From Nitrospirota bacterium (GTDB lineage Bacteria; Nitrospirota; Nitrospiria; Nitrospirales; NS-4), in the NCBI GenBank assembly GCA_005877855.1, contig VBOF01000243.1:1-9515 (forward strand): 9,515 nt of DNA, read 5' to 3'. The translations under genes and the position numbers were made by a program. The notes under the pieces are model-generated. The model had not been told where the DNA came from. It did no database searches and saw only the letters and a list, made by a program, of their open reading frames with translations. Positions 1-5,881 of this stretch are shown in pieces (within the stretch, counting starts at the first letter, position 1; each line of letters begins with the position of its first letter).

Positions 1-1
1 G

Positions 2-532
2 TTTCCCAAAACGGTCAAGTTCAGCACGCTGGCTCTGCTTGCCATCCTGCTGGTCTCCCTGGGCAGTATTACCAACCAGGCGTCCGTCGCGGCGTATCTT
101 TCCTTCTTCGCGATCATCCTGCTCCAGGGGATCGAGTTTCTCTTCCCCATCTCTCCGGACGCGGGCAGGACGGACCATCCCTGGCGGTTGGGGATCCTCC
201 GTGCGAGCATCGTGCTGCAAGTGTTGCTGGCCTCGCTGCTGGTCACGGAGACGGGTGGGAGCGGGAGCATCTATGAATTGATCTATCTGCTCCCCATCGT
301 CTCGGCGGCTACGATGTTGCCGGGGCGGGAGGTGGCAATCGTGGTCGGGAGCGCCGTGGCCGCGATGGTGGGGTTCATCGTGACCGGCAGCCCTCTGACT
401 ACTTCAATTACCCGCATCAAGGATGTCCAGGACGACCGATCGTCTGGAGCAATTGGCCAATATGGAGGAACGGGTCCAGCGCATCAGCCAGATGGCCGCA
501 CTCGGGGAACTGGCGGGCCAGGTTGCACATGA
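2..532 (+). CDS. Membrane sensor half of a histidine kinase (5' partial, frame-broken)
   Basis: This reading frame is open from the left edge, so its start lies outside the window. It encodes five hydrophobic segments, beginning near STLALLAILL, AYLSFFAIILL, ASIVLQVLLASLL, YELIYLLPIVSAA and AIVVGSAVAAMVGFIV, with short polar loops between them. After about position 430 the product turns into low-quality sequence rich in Gly, Arg and Ser and stops at 532. Meanwhile a good histidine kinase core runs in the next frame from about 423. I read this as the membrane sensor module of that kinase, separated from it by a frame change. Loop charges (PKTVK before the first helix, GRTDHPWR after the second, PGRE after the fourth) put the end of the fifth helix outside the cell, so a sixth helix seems to be missing before the kinase. 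The ligand sensed is unknown. It could instead be a separate small membrane protein. Confidence 0.6.
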   Translation, partial: FPKTVKFSTLALLAILLVSLGSITNQASVAAYLSFFAIILLQGIEFLFPISPDAGRTDHPWRLGILRASIVLQVLLASLLVTETGGSGSIYELIYLLPIVSAATMLPGREVAIVVGSAVAAMVGFIVTGSPLTTSITRIKDVQDDRSSGAIGQYGGTGPAHQPDGRTRGTGGPGCT

Positions 533-1193
533 AGTGCGCAACCCTCTGGGAATCATCAAAGGGGCGACCGAGATGCTGGCGAAGCGCGTGTCCGATCCCG
601 CCATGCAACGGCATATCGCTGTGCTGCTGGAAGAAGTCGGGCATCTGAACAAGGCGGTGGAAAGCGTGCTCCGCCTTGGGGCGCCTCTCCGCATCCAGGC
701 CGACCGGGTGAACTTACAGGACCTGCTCCAGGTGGTCGTGCAGGCGGCCACGGCTGGGACGAAGGCGGGACGTCACACCGTGCGGCTGCATTTCGCGTCG
801 GATCCCCTCTGGATCATCGGTGATCGGGAGTTGCTGCACCATGCCCTGGTAAATCTGGTGCGCAACGCGATCCAGGCGATGCCTACGGGCGGGACGGTGA
901 CCGTATCGGCGCAACCTGCCCCCGGAGACGGCCAGTTCCTCCTGACCATCAGCGATACGGGCGTCGGGCTGACCGCCGAGGACCTCAAGCGGCTGGGCGA
1001 GCCGTTCTTCACCCAGCGATCGGGCGGCGTTGGCTTGGGCTTCGCGCTGGCGCGCCGGATCGTGACCGAGCATGGCGGCACGTTGGACGCGAGCAGCACG
1101 CCGGGCCGTGGCACGACCGTTTCCATCCGGCTGCCGGCCCAGGTTCTCGATCCGCCGCGCCGGTCCGTCGCGGGATCCGTGGCCCAAGGCTAA
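423..1193 (+). CDS. Histidine kinase catalytic core (HisKA + HATPase_c), probably the 3' part of a broken gene
   Basis: This encodes a complete transmitter of a two-component sensor kinase, which autophosphorylates and passes phosphate to a response regulator, here very likely the gene just downstream. Seen in the sequence, numbering from the ATG at 423: a short coiled region, the H-box LAGQVAHEVRNPL with phospho-acceptor His36, the N-box LVNLVRNAIQAMP at about 142-154, the G1 box DTGVGL at about 177-182, and the G2 box GGVGLGFALARRI at about 200-212, ending in EHGGTLDASSTPGRGTT. No membrane segment is encoded in this frame. The ATG at 423 has AAGG directly against it and no spaced Shine-Dalgarno, so it is probably not a true start. 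The frame is open only back to a TGA at 396-398. The kinase most likely belongs to the membrane module in the preceding frame. It ends 15 nt before the regulator, typical of a cognate pair. Confidence 0.85.
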   Translation: MSRTTDRLEQLANMEERVQRISQMAALGELAGQVAHEVRNPLGIIKGATEMLAKRVSDPAMQRHIAVLLEEVGHLNKAVESVLRLGAPLRIQADRVNLQDLLQVVVQAATAGTKAGRHTVRLHFASDPLWIIGDRELLHHALVNLVRNAIQAMPTGGTVTVSAQPAPGDGQFLLTISDTGVGLTAEDLKRLGEPFFTQRSGGVGLGFALARRIVTEHGGTLDASSTPGRGTTVSIRLPAQVLDPPRRSVAGSVAQG

Positions 1194-1208
1194 GGGACAA
1201 GGGTGACG

Positions 1209-2588
1209 ATGGCGACGATCCTGGTTGTGGACGATGAGAAGAACTACCTCTGGATGTTGGAAGAGCTCTTCCAGAGCGAAGGCTACGAGGTCCTGACCTG
1301 CGAGCGGGCAGAGGACGCCCTGCCGTTGCTGGCGGAGGGCCGCGTGGATCTCCTCTTGACGGACCTGCGCATGGCTGAGATGGACGGCATGGCCCTGCTC
1401 GGCCGCGTGCGGGAGCTGTCTCCCGCCACGTCGACGATCATCATGACCGCGTTCGGGACGGTCGAACGGGCCGTCGAGGCGATGCGGCTCGGCGCCTACG
1501 ATTTCATCCTCAAGCCGTTCAACCAAGCGGACCTCCTGCGCACGGTCGCGAAGGCGCTGGAACGGACGGTCCTGCTGCGGGAGAACCTCCGGCTCTCCCA
1601 GACACTCTCCCACCACTATCGCTTCGACCAACTGATCGGGAAGAGCTCCCTGATGCAGGAAGTCTTCGAGAAGATCAAGCGCGTGGCGGGCTCCAAGAGT
1701 CCGGTGCTGATCACCGGCGAGAGCGGCAGTGGCAAGGAGTTGGTGGCGCATGCGATCCATTTCAATGGACCGCGGAGCGGCCGGCCCTTCCTCCCGGTCA
1801 ACTGCAGCGCCATGACCGTGTCGCTGGCCGAGAGCGAACTGTTCGGCCACGAACGGGGCGCCTTCACCGGCGCCACCGCCCGGCACCTGGGGGTCTTCGA
1901 GCAGGCGGCCGGCGGGACGTTGTTCTTGGACGAGGTCGCCGAACTTCCGGTGGCGCTGCAGGCGAAGCTCCTGCGCGTGCTCGATACCCAGGAGATCCGC
2001 CGGGTGGGCAGCGAGAAAGCGGTGCCCGTGGATGTCCGCATCCTGGCTGCCACCCATCGTGATCTCAAGACCGAAGTGCACGCCGGACGGTTCCGGGAGG
2101 ACCTGTTCTTCCGGCTGAACGTCGTCCGAATCGACGTGCCGCCGTTACGCGATCGCGCCGATGACATTCCCCTTCTGGCCGAGGCCTGTCTGAGAAATCT
2201 TGTGAAGGAGGGCGGAGTCCGCGGAACACGCTTTGCCCCGACTGCCGTTGAGTTGCTGGTCCGCCATCCCTGGCCCGGCAACGTGCGGGAACTGGAGAAT
2301 GTGGTGGCCCATGCCGCCCTGATGGCCAAGAGCGAGGAGATTCAGCAGAGCGATTTGCCGCTCGAGTTAACGGCGGCCAAAGAGTGGCTCGCTGCCTTGG
2401 ATCGCCTTCTGCCGGCCAAGAGCCCGCTCGATGCCACGCTCACGGCGATCGAACGGCATCTTGTCCACCGTGCGCTGGCCCAGAGCAACGGGGTCCAGGC
2501 GAAGGCAGCGGAAATACTGGGAATCAGTCGTAGCCTCTTGCAATACAAGCTGAAAGTCCTTGGAGAACCAGAAAAACCTGCCACCTAA
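1209..2588 (+). CDS. NtrC-family sigma-54-dependent response regulator
   Basis: This is a 459-residue cytoplasmic transcription activator of the usual length and domain order. The receiver domain (about 1-120) has the acidic pair Asp8/Asp9, phospho-acceptor Asp52 in LLLTDLRM, Thr80 and Lys102. The AAA+ sigma-54 interaction domain (about 140-370) has Walker A GESGSGKE (170-177), the sigma-54 contact loop GAFTGA (217-222), Walker B GGTLFLDE (235-242), and the later RILAATHRDL, REDLFFRLNVV and WPGNVRELENV motifs. The C-terminal Fis-type helix-turn-helix (about 425-450) contains QAKAAEILGISRSLLQYKLK. All key residues for phosphorylation, ATP hydrolysis and sigma-54 contact are present. I chose the ATG at 1209 because the product begins MATILVVDDE and AAGGG lies just upstream; an in-frame GTG at 1203 would add two residues. 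It lies 15 nt after the kinase. Its target is unknown, but the next operon (hpnI onward) is the nearest candidate. Confidence 0.95.
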   Translation: MATILVVDDEKNYLWMLEELFQSEGYEVLTCERAEDALPLLAEGRVDLLLTDLRMAEMDGMALLGRVRELSPATSTIIMTAFGTVERAVEAMRLGAYDFILKPFNQADLLRTVAKALERTVLLRENLRLSQTLSHHYRFDQLIGKSSLMQEVFEKIKRVAGSKSPVLITGESGSGKELVAHAIHFNGPRSGRPFLPVNCSAMTVSLAESELFGHERGAFTGATARHLGVFEQAAGGTLFLDEVAELPVALQAKLLRVLDTQEIRRVGSEKAVPVDVRILAATHRDLKTEVHAGRFREDLFFRLNVVRIDVPPLRDRADDIPLLAEACLRNLVKEGGVRGTRFAPTAVELLVRHPWPGNVRELENVVAHAALMAKSEEIQQSDLPLELTAAKEWLAALDRLLPAKSPLDATLTAIERHLVHRALAQSNGVQAKAAEILGISRSLLQYKLKVLGEPEKPAT

Positions 2589-2663
2589 AAGCTCTCGATC
2601 TGTAAAAATTTTTTGACGGATATTCAAATTTCTTGACAGACCGTGACCCTCCGCGGCCTGACC

Positions 2664-2739
2664 CATGCCGTACGTTACGTGTAACTTACTGAAAAAGCTC
2701 ACTGTTTCTGAATGCGCTGATAATGCACCGTACGGCATG
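2664..2739. repeat. 11-bp perfect inverted repeat with 54-nt spacer
   Basis: CATGCCGTACG at 2664-2674 and CGTACGGCATG at 2729-2739 are exact reverse complements; the match does not extend either way. The spacer is 54 nt. The right arm overlaps the candidate -24 element, so the pair could be two operator half-sites for a looping or dimeric regulator, or a long-range RNA stem in the leader. The repeat is directly visible; its function is inferred. Confidence 0.6.
2674..2685. promoter_or_regulatory. Short palindrome, candidate activator binding site
   Basis: GTTACGTGTAAC consists of two perfect 5-bp arms around a 2-nt centre. With one mismatch the arms extend to 7 bp (2672-2678 and 2681-2687). 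It lies about 75-85 nt upstream of the start that the candidate -24/-12 element would give, a distance usual for enhancer sites of NtrC-type activators. Assignment to the upstream response regulator is a guess. Confidence 0.3.
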
Positions 2740-2748
2740 AACCCTGCG
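2733..2748 (+). promoter_or_regulatory. Candidate sigma-54 (-24/-12) promoter for the hpnI operon
   Basis: CGGCATGAACCCTGCG keeps the invariant GG-N10-GC spacing (GG 2734-2735, GC 2746-2747) and matches the sigma-54 consensus at GGCA and TGC. Transcription would begin near 2759, about 80 nt before hpnI. A poorer GG-N10-GC match lies at 2655-2668. Chance matches are frequent in G+C-rich DNA. The gene just upstream encoding a sigma-54 activator is what makes this one worth listing. Confidence 0.35.
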
Positions 2749-2779
2749 TAGTTCTCTTCGATTCCGAGAGTTTAGCAGC

Positions 2780-2836
2780 ATGGTGCAGCTACGACAGGCT
2801 ATGGGGAAGTTCGGTGGAGGCTATGGGACGGACTAA
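2780..2836 (+). other. Possible 18-codon leader reading frame before hpnI
   Basis: ATG at 2780 opens an 18-codon frame (MVQLRQAMGKFGGGYGTD) that ends with TAA at 2834-2836, three bases before the GTG start of hpnI. A GAGAG at 2766-2770 could serve as a weak ribosome site. hpnI itself has no clear Shine-Dalgarno, so re-initiation after this frame could help its translation. It may equally be a chance reading frame; nothing in the peptide is recognisable. Confidence 0.2.
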
Positions 2837-2839
2837 ATC

Positions 2840-4057
2840 GTGAGCATTCTTTCAGTTCTTCAGTGGGTTTGTGCGATGCCCGTCATCGTCGGGTCTGTCT
2901 ATGTGGTTATCTGTCTCTTGTGCGTTGTCCGCTACCGATCACAGAAAGCCCAATCCTCTCCAACACCGGGCAGAGAATGGCCGCCAGTCACCATTCTGAA
3001 ACCGGTTCACGGGCTGGAGAAAGATCTTGATAAAAATCTCCGCAGCGCCTGCCTTCAGGATTACCCAACTTATCAAGTGGTCTTCGCCGTCCAGGATGAG
3101 AAAGACCCCGCGATCCCCTTGCTCAGAGATCTCGAACGAGAGTTTGGCCCTCAACGGGTGTCTGTGGCCATCGAGCATCGCCAGGTCGGCACCAACGGCA
3201 AGATCAATAACTTGATCGGCGGTCTGATCCATGCACGTCATGAGACCCTGGTGATCAGCGATAGCGACGTCTATTTGAGGCCGGATTATCTGAAAGCCAT
3301 TGTGTTCCCCTTAGCGGATCCGGACGTGGGGTTTGTCTGCACGTTTTTTATGGCAACTTCTGCAGACTCCTGGTTCGAGAAGATGGAGTTGCTCACGATG
3401 AATGCCGGCTTTTTCCCCGACACGGTGTTCGCTCATGTGACTGGAACGGCCAAGTTCTGCATTGGAGCGTCGGTGGCCCTTCGGCGTTCCACTCTCGATG
3501 CAATCGGGGGGTTGGAGAGCTTGGCAGACTATCTGGCTGAAGACTACGAGATGGGTCGGCGCATTTGGGAGACAGGCAAAAAGATGGCAGTCGCGCCCTA
3601 TGTGGTGGGAATAACGGTTGACTGCAAGACGCCCTCCCACTGGTGGAGCCATCAGGTATATTGGGATCAAAACAGCTGCGTGGTTCGGCCTGGCGCATTG
3701 ATCTCCACGTTGATCATCCGTCCTGTCCCGTTTGCGCTGCTCTTCGCAGCAGCCAGGTTAGGGGATCCACTGGGGCTATCGGTCCTTGCAGGAGCCTTGG
3801 CGCTGCGCCTCGTCACCACGGCGGCGATTCTCGGGTGGGGGCTTCGGGATCGTGAAGGGCTGAAGAGCCTGCTGCTTCTTCCTTTCAGGGATCTGGCGGC
3901 TGTTGTCTCCTTGCTCCTCGCTTTTATGAAACCGACCACGGTCTGGCGCGACAAGGAATTTGTCCTGACCCGCGATGGACGCATGGTTGCACGGGAGAGA
4001 GCCTTGTGCGAAAGCTTATCGTCACCGGCGACGACTTCGGTCTCGCCGTTCCGGTAA
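2840..4057 (+). CDS. hpnI: HpnI, hopanoid-associated glycosyltransferase (GT2/GT21-like)
   Basis: This is a membrane glycosyltransferase of the ceramide-glucosyltransferase-like type. In studied hopanoid producers HpnI transfers N-acetylglucosamine from UDP-GlcNAc to bacteriohopanetetrol. The 405-residue product has an N-terminal helix (about 13-31), then a cytoplasmic GT-A domain with VTILKPVHGLE (usual for this family), Asp86 in FAVQDEKD, the metal-binding ISDSDV (Asp141, Asp143) and catalytic-base LAEDYEMGRR (Asp235). It ends with three hydrophobic segments in the last third. The expected (Q/R)xxRW motif appears as HQVYW (271-275), with Tyr in place of Arg. The start is a GTG at 2840 without a strong ribosome site. 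The last 16-17 codons overlap hpnK by 52 nt. Base composition is lower in G+C than in the epimerase gene downstream (33/60 in 2941-3000). Following hpnK and hpnJ strongly support the assignment. Confidence 0.88.
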   Translation: MSILSVLQWVCAMPVIVGSVYVVICLLCVVRYRSQKAQSSPTPGREWPPVTILKPVHGLEKDLDKNLRSACLQDYPTYQVVFAVQDEKDPAIPLLRDLEREFGPQRVSVAIEHRQVGTNGKINNLIGGLIHARHETLVISDSDVYLRPDYLKAIVFPLADPDVGFVCTFFMATSADSWFEKMELLTMNAGFFPDTVFAHVTGTAKFCIGASVALRRSTLDAIGGLESLADYLAEDYEMGRRIWETGKKMAVAPYVVGITVDCKTPSHWWSHQVYWDQNSCVVRPGALISTLIIRPVPFALLFAAARLGDPLGLSVLAGALALRLVTTAAILGWGLRDREGLKSLLLLPFRDLAAVVSLLLAFMKPTTVWRDKEFVLTRDGRMVARERALCESLSSPATTSVSPFR

Positions 4058-4857
4058 ACGAGGCGATCGAAGAAGCGCACCGCCGGGGGATCCTGACCAC
4101 CGCCAGCCTGATGGTCGGAGCCGGGGCGGTAGCCGATGCGGTGGAGCGGGCCCGGCGACTCCCCACGCTGAAGGTGGGGCTCCATCTCGTGCTGGTTGAA
4201 GGACGCCCGGTCCTTCCCCCTCGCGAGATCCCTGATCTCGTGGACGGCCGGGGCGAGTTTTCAACCAGTCTTGTCGGCGCTGGTCTGAACTTTTTCTTCC
4301 GGCCCGGCGTGGGTCGGCAGTTGGAGGCGGAGATTCGCGCGCAGTTCGAGGCGTTCATGAAGACAGGGTTTCCCCTGGATCACGTCAACGCCCACAACCA
4401 TATGCACTTGCACCCGACGGTCCTGGGCTTGATCTTGAAGGTCGGCCGGGATTACGGCCTCACAGCCGTCCGCGTTCCCTATGAGCCGTTGCTTGCGTCG
4501 TGGCGTGCGTCAGGAACGGCATTTTTCTCCCGAGCCGCCTCTTGGTTGTTCCTGATGCCTTGGAGCAAGCTGTTGCAAGCGCGCTTGAGGCACGCCGGCG
4601 TGCGTTCGAACGATTATGTCGTCGGGTTGCACGACAGCGGGCAGATGGACGTGGATCTCGTGCTGCGAATGCTACGCCACCTACCGCACGGCGTCACAGA
4701 GATGTATTTCCATCCCGCGACGCGCCAATGTCCTGAAATTGATCGCACCACGCCGACCTACCGGCATGAACGGGAATTCGAAGCGTTGGTCAGTCCAGCG
4801 GTCCGCGAGGCCATCGCGGCGGCAGGCTTCCAAAGAGTCGCGTTTAGCGAGTTGTGA
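4006..4857 (+). CDS. hpnK: HpnK, hopanoid-associated YdjC/ChbG-type deacetylase
   Basis: This is a 283-residue carbohydrate deacetylase of the YdjC/ChbG family. In the hopanoid pathway HpnK removes the acetyl group from N-acetylglucosaminyl-bacteriohopanetetrol to give the glucosaminyl form. The N-terminus LIVTGDDFGLAVPVNEAI carries the metal-binding Asp9-Asp10 motif. DHVNAHNHMHLHP (125-137) supplies the histidine-rich metal and catalytic site, and the middle and C-terminus contain HDSGQMD and TEMYFHPATR, also usual for the family. The start is the GTG at 4006, because the family signature begins right after it and GGGAGAG lies a few bases upstream; this makes it overlap hpnI by 52 nt. No signal peptide or membrane helix is seen at the N-terminus, so the protein is expected in the cytoplasm. 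Its place after hpnI fits sequential action on the same lipid. Confidence 0.9.
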   Translation: MRKLIVTGDDFGLAVPVNEAIEEAHRRGILTTASLMVGAGAVADAVERARRLPTLKVGLHLVLVEGRPVLPPREIPDLVDGRGEFSTSLVGAGLNFFFRPGVGRQLEAEIRAQFEAFMKTGFPLDHVNAHNHMHLHPTVLGLILKVGRDYGLTAVRVPYEPLLASWRASGTAFFSRAASWLFLMPWSKLLQARLRHAGVRSNDYVVGLHDSGQMDVDLVLRMLRHLPHGVTEMYFHPATRQCPEIDRTTPTYRHEREFEALVSPAVREAIAAAGFQRVAFSEL

Positions 4858-4910
4858 CGCAGGTGACCGAGTCCCGAGCATGGAGCGTTGAACCGAGCAC
4901 GAGGAACACG

Positions 4911-5870
4911 ATGACGCGGTATCTGGTGACAGGCGGAGCCGGTTTTATCGGCTCGCACGTGGTGGAGACGTTGCTGAACCGAGGAAAGCGAGTCCGGGTG
5001 CTGGACAACTTCTTCACGGGGAAGCGGGAGAATCTCGAGGCCGTGCGCGGCGACGTGGAGCTGATCGAAGGGGACGTGCGCGATGGCGGGCTCTGTCGGG
5101 AGGCCATCGGCGGGATCGACGCCGTCATTCATCTCGCGGCGCTCCACGAGGTGGTCCGCTCCGTGGAGTGTCCGCTGGAGACCCATGAGGTGAACGTCAC
5201 GGGCACGTTGAACCTGCTGGCGGCCGCCCGCGAGGCGGGCATCCAGAAGTTCGTGTTCGCCTCCTCCTCCGCCGTGTACGGGGAGAATCCGGTGATCCCG
5301 CGATCCGAGCACATGCTGCCGTCTCCCACCGCCTCGCCCTATGCGGTCAGCAAGCTCGCCGGGGAGCATTACTGCCAGATGTTCTGGTCTCTCTACGGCC
5401 TCGACACGGTCTGTTTGCGCTTCTTCAATGTCTACGGGCCCCGGCAGGATGCGGCCTCGACCTATGCCGCGGTCATCCCCAAATTCATCTCCCTCCTCCT
5501 GGCCGAGTCGGCGCCGACGATCTACGGGGATGGCGAGCAGTCGCGCGATTTCACCTTCATCGCGGATTGCGTGTCGGCGGTCCTGGCCGCCTGCGAGGTC
5601 CCCGGCCTGTCCGGGATGGTGCTCAATGTCGGCACCGGCTACCGGACGACCGTGAACGAGTTGTGTGCGCTGCTGCAGAAGATCCTGCACACGGACCGCT
5701 CGCCCACCTATGCGCCGCCCCAACCAGGGGATCTGCCTCACGATCAGGCTGATATTGAACAGGCGCAACGCTTCCTGACGTATCGCCCGCAGTACGATCT
5801 GCTTCGCGGGCTCCACGAGACGATCCGGCACATGCGTCTTGCACAGGTCCTTGCCAAGTCCAGAGTGTAA
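4911..5870 (+). CDS. Extended-SDR NAD(P)-dependent sugar-nucleotide epimerase/dehydratase
   Basis: This is a 319-residue member of the GalE/WbpP-like epimerase/dehydratase family, which acts on nucleotide-linked sugars through a bound NAD. The Rossmann signature TGGAGFIGSH (7-16) and Asp32 at the end of the second strand favour NAD. ASSSAVYG (117-124) supplies the catalytic Ser region, and Tyr144-xxx-Lys148 in SPYAVSK completes the active site. FFNVYGPRQ and YGDGEQSRDFTFI are the usual substrate-binding segments. I chose the ATG at 4911, which has GAGGA five bases upstream and starts right at the Rossmann fold; an in-frame GTG at 4854 would add 19 uncharacteristic residues. It sits between hpnK and hpnJ and may make an unusual sugar donor for HpnI or modify the head group. 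The exact reaction cannot be read from the sequence. HpnA, the SDR named in other hopanoid clusters, seems a less close match. Confidence 0.9.
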   Translation: MTRYLVTGGAGFIGSHVVETLLNRGKRVRVLDNFFTGKRENLEAVRGDVELIEGDVRDGGLCREAIGGIDAVIHLAALHEVVRSVECPLETHEVNVTGTLNLLAAAREAGIQKFVFASSSAVYGENPVIPRSEHMLPSPTASPYAVSKLAGEHYCQMFWSLYGLDTVCLRFFNVYGPRQDAASTYAAVIPKFISLLLAESAPTIYGDGEQSRDFTFIADCVSAVLAACEVPGLSGMVLNVGTGYRTTVNELCALLQKILHTDRSPTYAPPQPGDLPHDQADIEQAQRFLTYRPQYDLLRGLHETIRHMRLAQVLAKSRV

Positions 5871-5877
5871 AGGAGAG
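5871..5877 (+). promoter_or_regulatory. Strong ribosome binding site of hpnJ
   Basis: AGGAGAG begins right after the stop codon of the epimerase gene and ends four bases before the ATG at 5882. It is the clearest Shine-Dalgarno in the window and fixes the hpnJ start. Confidence 0.75.
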
Positions 5878-5881
5878 AACG

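Larger units (their letters stand above)
2589..2839. other. Intergenic region between the regulator and hpnI
   Basis: This is the only non-coding stretch over 100 bases in the window, and its first third is clearly more A+T-rich than the genes around it. It contains an A/T run (AAAAATTTTTT near 2604), two TTGAC boxes 20 nt apart (2613 and 2633), an 11-bp inverted repeat (2664-2674 and 2729-2739), a short palindrome (2674-2685), a candidate -24/-12 element (2733-2748) and a possible 18-codon leader reading frame (2780-2836). I see no GC-rich hairpin followed by a T run, so no intrinsic terminator for the regulator gene is visible. It most likely carries the promoter and control sites of the hpn operon. 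Confidence 0.7.

Noticed and set aside
714..2081. Long open frame on the minus strand (455 codons) opposite the kinase and regulator
   Set aside because: It is the mirror of strongly coding + strand genes with G+C-rich codons; its product is rich in His, Arg, Gln and Pro with no recognisable domain.
2604..2638. Possible terminator or sigma-70 promoter at the A/T run and the TTGACG/TTGACA boxes
   Set aside because: No GC-rich stem precedes the T run, and no -10-like hexamer lies 16-18 nt after either TTGAC box.
2719..2724. GATAAT as a -10 box before hpnI
   Set aside because: No acceptable -35 hexamer at 16-18 nt upstream and no TG extension at the right distance.
4854..4910. Upstream GTG start for the first SDR gene, overlapping the hpnK stop
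   Set aside because: It would add 19 residues before the Rossmann fold; the ATG at 4911 has a good ribosome site and the normal family N-terminus.
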